The notes beneath the pieces are model-generated. The model made no database searches. It had not been told where the DNA came from and saw only the letters and a program-made list of their open reading frames with translations. A stretch of 64,000 nucleotides of DNA. Origin: Corynebacterium ammoniagenes DSM 20306 (lineage in GTDB: Bacteria; Actinomycetota; Actinomycetes; Mycobacteriales; Mycobacteriaceae). This document shows, in pieces, positions 7,924 to 17,044 of this stretch. Both the position numbers and the translations under genes were made by a program. The DNA lies in assembly GCF_001941425.1 (NCBI RefSeq), contig NZ_CP009244.1, positions 2,726,186 through 2,790,185 on the forward strand, given 5' to 3'. How positions within the stretch are numbered: position 1 is the first letter of the stretch; each line of letters starts with the position of its first letter.

Positions 7924-10112
7924 TGCGTGACGCCCTTTCCGTTATTAAAAATGACTTCTTAAAAGTTCGCCGCAGCGTCATGGCATCCTGCCTGCTGCTC
8001 TTTCTCATTCTCATTCCACTGCTGTTTACGTGGTTTAACGTTTTGGCGACCTGGGATCCTTTTGGCAATACTAAAGACCTCAAGATTGCCGTTGCCAGCG
8101 ATGATGCTGGTTATACCAGTGATTTCTTCCCCATCGAAGTCAACGCCGGGGAACAAGTTCTCTCCCAGCTGCGCGCTAACCAGCAAATGGATTGGGTCAT
8201 CACCGATACCGATGACGCGTTAGAAGGAACCCGGTCAGGGGAGTACTACGCCTCGATTATCTTGCCGGAATCCTTTAGTACCGACCTGCTGACTTTCTAC
8301 GCCAATGGTTCTGAGCCTGCAGAAATTGCGCTGCACACCAACGAAAAGAAAAATGCGCTGGCACCCACCATTGCGGACAAAGGTGCGCAGGGACTATCAA
8401 CAAGCATCTCAGAGACATTTACTCGTACCGTCGGCGATGTTTCTTTGGGGCTTGTGTCATCCTTGTCCGATTTCCTTGATCAGGACGACACCCAAGATGC
8501 ACTCAATCGCATCGAAGCACGCACTGAAGGCCTGCAATCACAATTACGCAATGGCGCACGTACTGCGCGCACGATGGGGGAGTTGGCGGAATCGACCATC
8601 CCATTGGTCGAAAGTGCCCAGCGCATTATCGATGCACCCCTCCCAGAGCTTCCTGAAATCGCAGATAGCGGCGCTGCCGATATCACCGCATCCTCTGATG
8701 CCTTAGATGCTGCGCTGTCTGCAACCCGGGAAAGCTACGCGGTAGTGGGAGACCGGATCGATGATCTCTATGACTCCGTCAGTGTTTCACGTGAAACGCG
8801 CTCGGCAACTCTGGGGACCCTCGCCGATAATGTGCAGCTCAATATCGACGCCTATAAGGGGCTTAAAGAAACCATCAATGCTGACATTCGACCGGGACTT
8901 CCGGCCGAAGCTGCAAGGCTTACGGGACAATTAGATGAAGCCATCGCCGCTCAAGAAAGCGTGCGTGATCGCCTGCGTGCGGCCGCTGACTCCGACAGCC
9001 CAGAACGCCCCGACTTCTCCTCCCTAGACCAAGCAGCCAATGCCATTGAGGATGTTCGAAACTCTGGAATCCGCGACCAAATCAGTGAGTTGGGCCAGAC
9101 CTTGCGGGGCATCGGTGACACCATCGATCTCCCAGAAGGCAACATCCAGCTCAATACTGATTCTCTCTCTGGCGCGAGCGACGCTCTCGACGGCGTTGCC
9201 GCGACGTTGGATGAGAACGCGAATAGCCTCAATGACTTACGCAATCGTCTAACCACCGCGGGCGAAACCGGTGACCTTTCCGAGCTCGCCAGCATTGTCG
9301 GGGATGACCCAGATGCCTTCGCGCAGGTTTTAGCTGCACCCGTAGAGGTCGACCGCCAAGCTGTGTACCCCGTTGCAAGCTTTGGTGCTGGCATGGCACC
9401 GCTGTACACCACGCTCGCGCTGTGGGTTGGCGGCATTCTCGCATCCGTGGCGCTGCGCACCGATGTTGCTGCCCGTCTCATCACACATCGCCCCCGAGCA
9501 CACAGCGACGATGATAATTTTGACGATTTTGACGACGCTGATGACACTGCCGACGCCGAGGAGGCATCGGAAAGCACTGCTGTTGCAGAGGATAACGACG
9601 CTGAAGAGATCGGCCCGCTGGCGAAGTACTTTGGCCGGTATGGCACCTTTGCGTTGATTGGCCTCGCGCAATCCACGCTGTTGACCCTGGGTCTGATTTT
9701 CTTCGTCAAGGTTGAACCGGCTCACCCATTCCTGCTGGTCCTTGCCGGCTGGGTCGCCTCGTGCATTTTCATGCTGTTGATCTACGCGCTCACCGTGGCT
9801 TTGGGAAATACCGGCAAGGCCTTGGCGGTATTCTTGCTCGTTATCCAGATCTCTAGTGCTGGTGGGTCTTATCCACTGCAGCTTCTCCCGGGCTGGTTCC
9901 AAAGCATTAGCCCCTGGTTGCCGGCGACCTACGCGATTGATGCTTTCCGCGGGGCAATTGCTGGCATCTATGAAGCGGACTACTGGATTGCGCTGGGAAC
10001 GCTGTTGCTATTTATCATGCCCGCGCTGATTCTCGGTGTAGTGCTGCGTAAGCCGTTGGCGAAATACACCTCGAGCCTGAATGAAGCACTGGCGAAAACC
10101 AAGATGATGTAG
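7923..10112 (+). CDS. YhgE/Pip-family membrane protein, second of a tandem pair
   Basis: A 729-residue paralogue of the preceding protein. It has the same N-terminal helix and the signature LLFTWFNVLATWDPFGNT, a long soluble coiled-coil-like region, and C-terminal helices from about residue 490. Between the first and second C-terminal helices it carries a very acidic insert (about residues 520-560, mostly Asp/Glu), absent from the first gene product, which may face the cytoplasm or bind cations. The TAATG junction with the upstream gene indicates translational coupling. The paired, diverged architecture suggests a heteromeric envelope complex; the substrate or partner cannot be read from sequence. 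A complete parS core lies inside the gene (8783-8798). Confidence 0.85.
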   Translation: MRDALSVIKNDFLKVRRSVMASCLLLFLILIPLLFTWFNVLATWDPFGNTKDLKIAVASDDAGYTSDFFPIEVNAGEQVLSQLRANQQMDWVITDTDDALEGTRSGEYYASIILPESFSTDLLTFYANGSEPAEIALHTNEKKNALAPTIADKGAQGLSTSISETFTRTVGDVSLGLVSSLSDFLDQDDTQDALNRIEARTEGLQSQLRNGARTARTMGELAESTIPLVESAQRIIDAPLPELPEIADSGAADITASSDALDAALSATRESYAVVGDRIDDLYDSVSVSRETRSATLGTLADNVQLNIDAYKGLKETINADIRPGLPAEAARLTGQLDEAIAAQESVRDRLRAAADSDSPERPDFSSLDQAANAIEDVRNSGIRDQISELGQTLRGIGDTIDLPEGNIQLNTDSLSGASDALDGVAATLDENANSLNDLRNRLTTAGETGDLSELASIVGDDPDAFAQVLAAPVEVDRQAVYPVASFGAGMAPLYTTLALWVGGILASVALRTDVAARLITHRPRAHSDDDNFDDFDDADDTADAEEASESTAVAEDNDAEEIGPLAKYFGRYGTFALIGLAQSTLLTLGLIFFVKVEPAHPFLLVLAGWVASCIFMLLIYALTVALGNTGKALAVFLLVIQISSAGGSYPLQLLPGWFQSISPWLPATYAIDAFRGAIAGIYEADYWIALGTLLLFIMPALILGVVLRKPLAKYTSSLNEALAKTKMM
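8783..8798. other. parS site 1 (ParB loading site)
   Basis: TGTTTCACGTGAAACG, matching the bacterial parS consensus TGTTTCACGTGAAACA at 15 of 16 positions. It lies within the second YhgE/Pip coding sequence. parA and parB are in the same window. Confidence 0.85.
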
Positions 10113-10160
10113 TTAGGCTGGGGGTTGTCAACGAAAAGTCTCCAGCAAGGAGGATTAACA

Positions 10161-10694
10161 ATGGCAAAACTAAGCAACCGAAAAGTAGCAGTTATCGCAA
10201 CCAATGGCTTCGAGGATTCGGAGCTCACCAGCCCAGTAGACGCAGTGAAGGAAGCTGGCGCTGACGTTACTATTATCTCCACCGAAGCCCAGCCTATTAC
10301 CGGCAAGAATGGCACCGAGGTGCAGGTAGATACCACCTCAGCGCAGGCTAAGGCAGATGATTTCGATGCCTTGATTCTTCCCGGCGGCACGGGCAATGCC
10401 GATAAGATCCGCATGGATGAGGATGCAGTGAAGTTCGTCCAAGATATCTTCGCCGCGGGCAAGCCCACCGGTGTTATCTGCCACGGCGGCTGGATCCTCA
10501 CCGACGCTGATGTGGTCAAGGGCCGTACACTCACCTCGTTCCCCAGCATTAAGACCGACCTGAAAAACGCCGGCGCTACCTGGGTTGATGAGGAAGTCCA
10601 CACGGATAATGGGCTCGTTTCTTCCCGCACTCCTGATGATCTCCCAGCATTTAATGCCAAGATCATCGAAGAGTTTGGAGAAGGCAAGCACTAA
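10161..10694 (+). CDS. DJ-1/PfpI family protein (type 1 glutamine-amidotransferase-like)
   Basis: A 177-residue protein of the DJ-1/PfpI superfamily. It shows the conserved acidic residue in NGFEDSELTSP near the N terminus, the LILPGGTGNADKIR loop, and the nucleophile elbow GVICHGGWIL with its cysteine near residue 107. Close relatives include general stress protein 18 (YfkM) and PfpI-type proteases or deglycases; the activity of this member is not known. I start at the ATG at 10161 because AAGGAGG lies nine bases upstream; the frame stays open further upstream to 10125 but without a ribosome site. Its last four bases overlap the end of the convergent FMN reductase gene, with no terminator between them. 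Confidence 0.88.
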   Translation: MAKLSNRKVAVIATNGFEDSELTSPVDAVKEAGADVTIISTEAQPITGKNGTEVQVDTTSAQAKADDFDALILPGGTGNADKIRMDEDAVKFVQDIFAAGKPTGVICHGGWILTDADVVKGRTLTSFPSIKTDLKNAGATWVDEEVHTDNGLVSSRTPDDLPAFNAKIIEEFGEGKH

Positions 10695-11257
10695 AAGCCG
10701 TACGCCGCGTCTTTTTCTTCCCGGATCTTCTGATAGGTCTGGGTTAACACCACGGTGTCTTCCACTAAGCGATCTAGTCGCTGGAGGACATCGTGGTTTA
10801 CTATTTCTCCACGCAAGAGATCGGCGCCTTCGACAAAGACATATGGCTGCACAACCTGGGCCTTCATATAAGACACGATGGGCTGCAATTGCTGCCCGAG
10901 CACCAGGTAGTGCTTTGCGGAGCCCGCGGTGGCAAACATCCCGACTACCTTGTCGCGAAAAGCATTCGTCGGCAGCACATCAAAGACATTTTTCAATGCC
11001 GCGGGGATGGACGCCTGGAAGATGGGCGTGCCAATAACCAGGGCATCAGACTCCATGATCTCACGTGCGATACGGCCAGTATCACCGCTATATTCGGTAT
11101 AGCTGCGGCCATCAGCAAAGACCATCTCCACTTCCGCCAGATCGATAATCTGCACGTCAATGGTGGAATCATAAGCGGCAAAGGCTTGCTTGAGGTAATC
11201 CGAGACCGTCCTGGTTTTAGTGCCGACATTAGACCCTGAAATCACTACGACACGCAT
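10691..11257 (-). CDS. NADPH-dependent FMN reductase (SsuE/MsuE-like)
   Basis: A 188-residue flavodoxin-like reductase. The N terminus has the flavin phosphate loop VVVISGSNVGTKTRT, the middle has the family signature VIGTPIFQASIPAALKNVFDVL, and MFATAGSAKHYLVLGQQL follows. Such proteins reduce FMN with NAD(P)H and hand it to a two-component monooxygenase. The gene starts at the stop codon of the luciferase-like monooxygenase gene (TAATG), so the two are translationally coupled, which fits a reductase/monooxygenase pair. The substrate of the pair is unknown; alkanesulfonates are possible by analogy with SsuED, but no sulfonate transporter is nearby. Confidence 0.9.
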   Translation of the reverse strand: MRVVVISGSNVGTKTRTVSDYLKQAFAAYDSTIDVQIIDLAEVEMVFADGRSYTEYSGDTGRIAREIMESDALVIGTPIFQASIPAALKNVFDVLPTNAFRDKVVGMFATAGSAKHYLVLGQQLQPIVSYMKAQVVQPYVFVEGADLLRGEIVNHDVLQRLDRLVEDTVVLTQTYQKIREEKDAAYGF

Positions 11258-12384
11258 TAATTGTTCTCCTCCTGTCCGTCAGATTCCTGCGATTGTTGTG
11301 CTGGCGCAGGTTCGCCCGTGTACTTGCGAATTGCCGGAAGAATTTCCTCTCCCAGGACGTCGATCTGCTTCATCACCTCTGCAAATGGCATCCCGCCGAA
11401 ATCAATTTGCCCGATGTATCGCTGGTGGCCGAAGACCTCATACTGATGCAAGAGCTTTTCGATGACCTCCTGCGCACTTCCCATATTCGCAATACTTGCG
11501 GGATCGACGTTTTGGGCAAAGAGCTGCTTGGGCATGCCTTGGCCATTGATGCGCATCATGCCTTCATTGATATGCCGGTAAGTATTTTGCAGTGCCTTCT
11601 GCGAGGTCTCCGCAACGTGGAAAAAGCCCGCGGTGGCAATCGGCAGCGTTGCAGCATCATAACCAGCATGCTCGGCTGCCTGGCGGTAGGCATCAACCGT
11701 GCGGCTAAAGATAGACGTGGTGCCTCCAAGATGCGCCATGACCATCGGGACACCGGCAAGACCTGCCTGAACCGCACTTCCTGGGGCGCCACCCACAGCG
11801 CGCCAGATGCGCAGACGGTCTTCGGTGGGACGAGGAATCACCTCGGCATCGTTAAGCGGTGCGCGGAACTGCCCCGACCACGTCACGGACTCTTCCCGGT
11901 TGATCTGCAAGAGCAGTTCCAGCTTTTCCTCGTAGAGCTCTTCATAATCACGCAGGTCATAACCCAGCAACTCGAAAAGTCCCACGCGTGATGCCCGGCC
12001 GGCGACCAGTTCAATCCGGCCATCGGAAATGAGATCCAAGGTGGAGAAATTCTCATACACCCGCACCGGATCAGACGTACTAATAATCGTAGAAGAACTA
12101 CCAATGCGCATGGTGGAGGTGGCCTGCGCGATGGCACCTAAAATGACCGCGTGTGCTTGGGACGCAAAGTATTCTTGGTGGGATTCACCGAGCCCGAAAT
12201 AATCCAACCCGGCCTGCTCGGCAGCCTGCGCGTAGCGAATGAATTCCTGGACCCGCTCCTTCGCACTAACCCGCGAGCCATCGTTAGGATTGGGGAGATG
12301 ATCGCCCAGGGTATAAATTCCAATTTCTAGGCCTTTCGAATTATCAAAGCCGAATTCCTGCATCTGGTTTAAAGAGTCCGCCAC
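11257..12384 (-). CDS. Luciferase-like (LLM) flavin-dependent monooxygenase
   Basis: A 375-residue bacterial-luciferase-fold oxidoreductase. The TIM barrel shows GLDYFGLGESHQEY near residue 60, TSTMRIGSSSTIISTSDPVRVYENFSTLD, and GRIELVAGRASRVGLFELLGYDL; these are typical of the CE1758-like LLM subgroup common in corynebacteria. It would use reduced FMN from the coupled reductase encoded directly downstream. The GTG start is preceded by AAGGAC at six bases. The C-terminal ~20 residues are Gln/Ser/Glu-rich and probably disordered. Natural substrate unknown. Confidence 0.88.
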   Translation of the reverse strand: MADSLNQMQEFGFDNSKGLEIGIYTLGDHLPNPNDGSRVSAKERVQEFIRYAQAAEQAGLDYFGLGESHQEYFASQAHAVILGAIAQATSTMRIGSSSTIISTSDPVRVYENFSTLDLISDGRIELVAGRASRVGLFELLGYDLRDYEELYEEKLELLLQINREESVTWSGQFRAPLNDAEVIPRPTEDRLRIWRAVGGAPGSAVQAGLAGVPMVMAHLGGTTSIFSRTVDAYRQAAEHAGYDAATLPIATAGFFHVAETSQKALQNTYRHINEGMMRINGQGMPKQLFAQNVDPASIANMGSAQEVIEKLLHQYEVFGHQRYIGQIDFGGMPFAEVMKQIDVLGEEILPAIRKYTGEPAPAQQSQESDGQEENN

Positions 12385-12816
12385 GGCGCGTCCTTACTAG
12401 TTGTTTTGGGTTTAATTACTACCCCTGACAACCACCAATAACGTGGAAGTATTCCTCAAAAACACCAACTAGGTGACACATCACTAAGACGCTTCTGGTT
12501 TCTTCCCGATGCTGCTTTAGTAATAACAAAAGGCCGCCACCCACACCTTGGAAAGAGATGGCGTGACAGCCACGAAGAGACCAGCCAATTCATTAATGGT
12601 TGTTCCAACTCGCGCTAGTGCCTGATCCGCAGTCACCAAACCACCAATTGCGGTTCTCACCGAGAGCGAGGTTCTAGCCATTCTCACTCTTGCCAGCCTG
12701 GTTCGCGAACGGAATGCGCACTGTTGGCAATAAAAGCAGGTGGGTGCACGGTAATGTATCCGTACACCCACCTATGTGAGACGAAACTTTAGCATTAAAA
12801 GAAAGCTTCTGCGGCG
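12385..12816. other. Intergenic region, mostly non-coding
   Basis: About 430 bases. It holds the upstream region of the LLM gene and the terminator of the aminotransferase gene. On the minus strand an 84-codon open frame (12771-12517) includes a LARVGTTINELAG segment faintly reminiscent of plasmid MobC proteins, but the frame overlaps the terminator hairpin and has no ribosome site, so I do not call a gene. Confidence 0.5.
12728..12773 (-). terminator. Intrinsic terminator after the aminotransferase gene
   Basis: A 14-bp stem, 12738-12751 with 12760-12773, is fully paired in minus-strand RNA if one U-G wobble is allowed. It is followed on that strand by CTGCTTTTATT. Confidence 0.75.
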
Positions 12817-13860
12817 CTATGACTTGATAGCTTCAAATGCTTTCAGCAGAACATCTGTTTCCTCAACCGTGGTGGTGGAAATTCGCACGCCTTCGGGGAA
12901 AGCGCGGACTAGCACTCCCTGTTCGGCAAACTTGGCAGCCACATCCAGTGGTGGCAAAGGGAGAGCAGCAGCCGGGAGCCACACAAAGTTGGCTTCCGAG
13001 GAAACCGCACCCCAGTCCGCGAAGGCCTCGGCGATGCGCTCGCGAGCGATCACAGCTTCATCGATACGCTCTTTGAGCTCTTCTTTAGCATCTAGGGCTG
13101 CTAAAGCGCCGGCCTGCGCAATCGAGTTCACCGAGAAAGGAATGGCGACTTTATTAATGGCATCGATGATGGAGCGGGGACCGAAGGCGTAACCCACGCG
13201 TGCCCCGGCTAGGCCATAGGCCTTGGAGAAGGTACGCAGCCCAACAACGTTGTCATATTTAGCGATGACATCCGTGCCCACCGGTTGGCTCTCGGCGCGG
13301 TTGTATTCAAAATAGGCTTCATCCAGACCAACGACGACATTATCCGGGACCTTCGCCATGAAGGCTTCAAATTCTTCATTACTAATGGTCGTGCCCGAAG
13401 GATTATTTGGGTTACAGATAAACACCAAGCTGGTCTTATCCGTAATTGCGGCCGCCAAACCATCCATGTCCAAGCTTTGCTCAGCTGTTAATTCCACTGG
13501 AACTGGGGTTGCGCCAACGACCTGCGCAAAGATGGGGTAGGCCTCGAAGCTGCGCCACGGGAAGACCACTTCATTATCGGCCGTAGTGGTTGCGTGCACC
13601 AGCTGCTGGCAAAGCGCGGAGGAACCCGTGCCCACTGCGGTTTGCTCAAAGTCCACGCCTAAGTACTTGGATAACGCTGTGCGTAGTTCTACCGCACCCA
13701 TATCCGGGTACCGGTTAACGCCGGTGGCTGCCTCAGCCATAGCCTTGGCTACTGCTGGCAAGGGGGCGTAGGAAGACTCATTGGATGACAGCTTGACGGC
13801 GTCATCCATGCGTGCGCCGGGTACGTAGGCCGGAAGGTTATCCAGATCTGGACGAATCAT
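12817..13860 (-). CDS. pat: Aromatic amino-acid aminotransferase (HisC-like)
   Basis: A 347-residue class I/II PLP aminotransferase of the histidinol-phosphate aminotransferase fold. VKLSSNES and NRYPDMGAVELR near the start, FICNPNNPSGT around residue 150, DEAYFEYN, and the PLP lysine motif TFSKAYGLAGARVGYAFG near 215 are all present. The whole sequence closely follows what I remember of C. glutamicum Pat (including the WRSFEAYPIFAQV and NKVAIPFSVNS stretches), the enzyme that transaminates phenylpyruvate and other aromatic keto acids. It lies 78 bases downstream of the keto-acid decarboxylase gene on the same strand, so both are probably one operon. HisC proper is the alternative assignment; context favours Pat. 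Confidence 0.88.
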   Translation of the reverse strand: MIRPDLDNLPAYVPGARMDDAVKLSSNESSYAPLPAVAKAMAEAATGVNRYPDMGAVELRTALSKYLGVDFEQTAVGTGSSALCQQLVHATTTADNEVVFPWRSFEAYPIFAQVVGATPVPVELTAEQSLDMDGLAAAITDKTSLVFICNPNNPSGTTISNEEFEAFMAKVPDNVVVGLDEAYFEYNRAESQPVGTDVIAKYDNVVGLRTFSKAYGLAGARVGYAFGPRSIIDAINKVAIPFSVNSIAQAGALAALDAKEELKERIDEAVIARERIAEAFADWGAVSSEANFVWLPAAALPLPPLDVAAKFAEQGVLVRAFPEGVRISTTTVEETDVLLKAFEAIKS

Positions 13861-13938
13861 TATCTATAGCTACCTATTCTTTGTTTCTATCTGCCGCGGA
13901 ACAATCTTCATCCTAGTCCGCGGACAATGGATCCCATC

Positions 13939-15609
13939 TTATGGATTGCGAGGACCGCGTGGGCCGAAGTCGAAGTCAGCGGTCATAGGGCCAAAGGCCT
14001 TAAGTCCCGCAGGTGCATCTTCGGCGTCCAAATGAACCTCGAGGAAAGCGCCTGCATCCGTGGCGTTGATCTTCTCCAGCGCGTCTTCTAGCTCACCTTC
14101 GGTACGCGCTTGGTAGGAAACCATGGTGGTATCGGGGACGAATACCTTGGGCAGCTCTGCGTACTGCCAGTTCGCGATATCGTTGTACTTTTCATTCATG
14201 CCCAGGATGTAGCGCTCGATGGTGTAGCCCTGGTTGTTGACTAGGACAATGATGGGCTTGAGATCTTCTCGCAGGATGGTGGAGAGCTCTTGCGCAGTGA
14301 GCTGGAAGGATCCGTCGCCAATAAAGAGCACATGGCGGCGCTGACGGTTAGCTAGCATGCTGCCCAAAAGCGCAGGCAGGGTAAAGCCAATCGCGCCCCA
14401 GATAGGGGAGTTGATATAACGCGCACCCTGCGGCAAACGCTCCGGGGTCAGGCCGATGTGAGAAGTACCCGCTTCAGCGATGACCGTGTCATCATCTTCC
14501 AAAAAGCGGATAAACCGTGGCCACATGCGTGCATGGGTCAATGGTGCTTGGGCATCAACGTCCCAGTCGCCGTAGACAAATGGTTCCTTTTTCTTCTTGC
14601 GGGAAGTCTTGGTGCGGGCGATGAGGGCATCGAGAAGCTCCAGCGTATTAATGCCGACGAAGAACTCTCCGCCGACGTTGACGTGCTGGTCACCTAAGTT
14701 GATGATTGCCTCATCCGGCAGGTGGTGGGTAAAAGATCCGGAGTTGACCTCGATAAAGCGGGGGTTGGTGGTAAAGAGCAGGTCAGAAGATTCCACAATT
14801 TCTTGGACTCCCGGCGCGGATGCCTTGCCGTTATAGGAGCCGAGGAATAGCCCATCGCGCTCGGAGAGCACGCCCTTGCCGGAGGTTAGCTGCGAATAGG
14901 GAATCTGCAGCTTATCCACCAGGGTGCGGAATTTCTCCGTAAAGCCATGGCGGTCGGTGTCTTGATCAAAAAGGAAAACCGGATTCTTTGCCTCCGCGAT
15001 ACGCTCCAGCACGCGCGTTACAGCCGCTTCGAGGCGCTCGGCATCCGATCCGGGAAGCTGCGTGCTCAATGGCTCATCCGGTGCTTCAATTTCCAAGTGC
15101 GTGATATCAGAAGGGATCTGGATGTGCACCGGACGCTTTTCGCGCAGGCAAATGTGCAAGGCGCGATCCATCTCTTCGACCACATTCATCGGAGTCACGC
15201 GCACCGCAGCACCCGTAAAGGGCACGATGGCTTCAAGCATGTTTTCAAAGTCACCATCAGCCAACGAGTGGTGCAGGTTCCACCGGTATTCCGTGGAGTA
15301 CAGCGGGGGAGAGCCTGCCAAAGACACCATGGGCACGTGCTCAGCGCGCGCGCCGGCAATGCCGTTTAAAGCAGACAGCTCACCCACGCCATAGGTGGTC
15401 AGCAATGCGCCCACCCCAGACTGCCGGCCATAGCCATCAGCAGCATAGGCGGCGTTGAGCTCATTACAAGCTCCCACAAATTCAATGTCGTCGGCCTCAT
15501 TGATCTGCTCAATAAAGCTCAAATTGAAATCACCCGGCACGCCGATGATGTGCTTGATGCCCAGTTCTTTCAACCGGTTGATAATAAATTCGCCCACGGT
15601 AGTGCGCAT
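13939..15609 (-). CDS. Thiamine-diphosphate 2-keto-acid decarboxylase (indolepyruvate/phenylpyruvate decarboxylase type)
   Basis: A 556-residue ThDP enzyme. The N-terminal domain has GVPGDFNLSFIEQI, the catalytic glutamate region ACNELNAAYAADGYGR, and YGVGELSALNGIAG. LHHSLADGDF carries the paired histidines found in pyruvate and indolepyruvate decarboxylases (HH motif), which separates it from acetolactate synthases. The C-terminal ThDP/Mg motif is GDGSFQLTAQEL...NNQGYT. The reaction is non-oxidative decarboxylation of a 2-keto acid to an aldehyde. Adjacency to an aromatic aminotransferase suggests indolepyruvate or phenylpyruvate as substrate; branched-chain keto acids are also possible. Start: ATG at 15609 with GGAGG eight bases upstream; the open frame extends to a GTG at 15624. 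Divergent from a PucR-type regulator. Confidence 0.88.
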   Translation of the reverse strand: MRTTVGEFIINRLKELGIKHIIGVPGDFNLSFIEQINEADDIEFVGACNELNAAYAADGYGRQSGVGALLTTYGVGELSALNGIAGARAEHVPMVSLAGSPPLYSTEYRWNLHHSLADGDFENMLEAIVPFTGAAVRVTPMNVVEEMDRALHICLREKRPVHIQIPSDITHLEIEAPDEPLSTQLPGSDAERLEAAVTRVLERIAEAKNPVFLFDQDTDRHGFTEKFRTLVDKLQIPYSQLTSGKGVLSERDGLFLGSYNGKASAPGVQEIVESSDLLFTTNPRFIEVNSGSFTHHLPDEAIINLGDQHVNVGGEFFVGINTLELLDALIARTKTSRKKKKEPFVYGDWDVDAQAPLTHARMWPRFIRFLEDDDTVIAEAGTSHIGLTPERLPQGARYINSPIWGAIGFTLPALLGSMLANRQRRHVLFIGDGSFQLTAQELSTILREDLKPIIVLVNNQGYTIERYILGMNEKYNDIANWQYAELPKVFVPDTTMVSYQARTEGELEDALEKINATDAGAFLEVHLDAEDAPAGLKAFGPMTADFDFGPRGPRNP

Positions 15610-15712
15610 TGTTCGTACCTCCACGAGATTGAGAAATATGCCTTGAATGCTTCGCTACTATCATTGTGCTTCACATCACTTTCAAAGTCACTAGACAAAG
15701 CGGGCGAATTTC

Positions 15713-15728
15713 TTCGACAAATGTCGAA
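15713..15728. promoter_or_regulatory. Perfect palindrome between decarboxylase and PucR genes
   Basis: TTCGACAAATGTCGAA is a perfect inverted repeat with a 2-bp centre, 20 bases before the PucR start and about 105 bases before the decarboxylase start. It is a good candidate operator for the adjacent regulator; its exact role is inferred. Confidence 0.55.
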
Positions 15729-15747
15729 ATATGCCACAATCAAATGC

Positions 15748-17037
15748 ATGGAACCTTCACCGATGGAGCAGCCTCACAGTGCACAGCCACGAGCAGCGCA
15801 GTTAGGCCAGATTCAATCACTCGTGGATGAGCTGGCCAGCGTCCTGCAGCGCTCAGTCCAGGTTGATACCCCGGCCTTCTATGCCTTTTGCTCCAGCCCG
15901 CAATACGGCGAAGTGGACAATGCACGTGTCTTTAACGTCCTTCACCGTGAGCCCAACCCCGAGCCCATCCCGTGGCTGGTAGAAAACGGCGTCCAGGATT
16001 CCCGCGAACCTGTGCGTCTTCCCGCGCATGAAGAATTCGATCTCCTCCCGCGCCTGTGCGTTCCATTGTGGGAAGGGGAGCGGCTGTGCGGACACATTTG
16101 GGTTATTGACTCACCGAGTTTGAACCGCTCCGACTTGGAGACCATCACCGCGTACCGCCAACCGATTATCGATCTCATGGCCGTGCGCGATGAAGCAATC
16201 GTACGACGCGTAGCCGAAATGCGCGAGCTAACCCGCGATGTCACCTTGGGCCTCGACGGCTCGGTCGCGCAGGCGGTGGACAATAATTTACTTCCACGCC
16301 GCGGTGTCATTCGCGTCCATCAGCTCACCATCCGCGAGGCCACGCAGTCATCGGACACCGCAATCAGTACCTTCGACAAGGCACCACCCAAAACGTCGAC
16401 GGATGCTCCGGCCGATGCGCCAGGTGACGCTCCAGCAGATGCTCCAGAACGATTAATGCTGGAGCTCTTGCGCTTTCGGCGCCGCAGCCCGTTCCTCGTT
16501 ACTGACACCCACGACGGGCTGACCATCATTGAACGTCCGGAGAACCAGGAAGCGTCGCAGTCGCTTTTCGATGCCCTCCAGGCCGCCGCCGTCGCCGTCG
16601 GCGCCCACATTGTTTCACGTGGAACATCGACAATGAACGAGCTGAGTGGTGCTCGCAATTCCGCCCGGCGCGCGATGTTCATGGCGACGGTGGCGGCGCT
16701 GCAAGGGATTCCGTCGCTGGCGTGGGAAGAAGCTGGCGCATGGCGCCTGCTGCTGGGATGGGAACTTACCCCAGCGACCGTCAACGCATTATCACCCGCG
16801 GCGAGCACGTTGCTAGCAGAAGGCTCGCGCTCGTTATGGACGACCGTGCTGGAGTATCTAGACAATGCCCGCAATGTCACCGCAACCGCAGAAAAGCTCT
16901 TTATCCACCGGGCCACCTTGCACTACCGTCTAGAAAAGGTGCGGTCTATCGTGGCCGAAGGCGTGCTCGATGACGGCTGGGAGTGCACGTGCCTGCATGC
17001 TGCTTTGCGCCTGCACGCTGTGTTGGAGAAGAGCTGA
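15748..17037 (+). CDS. PucR-family transcriptional regulator
   Basis: About 429 residues from the ATG at 15748. The C terminus is a clear PucR helix-turn-helix: LEYLDNARNVTATAEKLFIHRATLHYRLEKV, the hallmark of the family. The N-terminal ~200 residues look GAF-like (VLQRSVQVDTPAFYAFCSS...PLWEGERLCGHIWVID). A low-complexity Ala/Pro/Asp-rich linker (about residues 215-235) separates the halves. PucR regulators often activate neighbouring catabolic operons in response to a pathway metabolite. It is divergent from the keto-acid decarboxylase/aminotransferase operon, its likely target. No Shine-Dalgarno precedes the start, so a leaderless mRNA or the ATG at 15763 is possible. A parS-like site (16611-16626) lies inside the gene. 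Confidence 0.85.
   Translation: MEPSPMEQPHSAQPRAAQLGQIQSLVDELASVLQRSVQVDTPAFYAFCSSPQYGEVDNARVFNVLHREPNPEPIPWLVENGVQDSREPVRLPAHEEFDLLPRLCVPLWEGERLCGHIWVIDSPSLNRSDLETITAYRQPIIDLMAVRDEAIVRRVAEMRELTRDVTLGLDGSVAQAVDNNLLPRRGVIRVHQLTIREATQSSDTAISTFDKAPPKTSTDAPADAPGDAPADAPERLMLELLRFRRRSPFLVTDTHDGLTIIERPENQEASQSLFDALQAAAVAVGAHIVSRGTSTMNELSGARNSARRAMFMATVAALQGIPSLAWEEAGAWRLLLGWELTPATVNALSPAASTLLAEGSRSLWTTVLEYLDNARNVTATAEKLFIHRATLHYRLEKVRSIVAEGVLDDGWECTCLHAALRLHAVLEKS
16611..16626. other. parS-like site 2, one mismatch
   Basis: TGTTTCACGTGGAACA differs from the parS consensus at a single position. It lies in the PucR coding sequence. Weaker ParB loading is expected than at the perfect sites. Confidence 0.6.
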
Positions 17038-17044
17038 CATAGAA

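Noticed and set aside
8951..9709. A 252-codon minus-strand frame
   Set aside because: It lies opposite the second YhgE/Pip gene and has shadow-like Ser/Ala composition.
12517..12771. A possible MobC-like fragment on the minus strand
   Set aside because: Only a short LARVGTTINELAG stretch is suggestive; the frame runs into the terminator hairpin and lacks a ribosome site.
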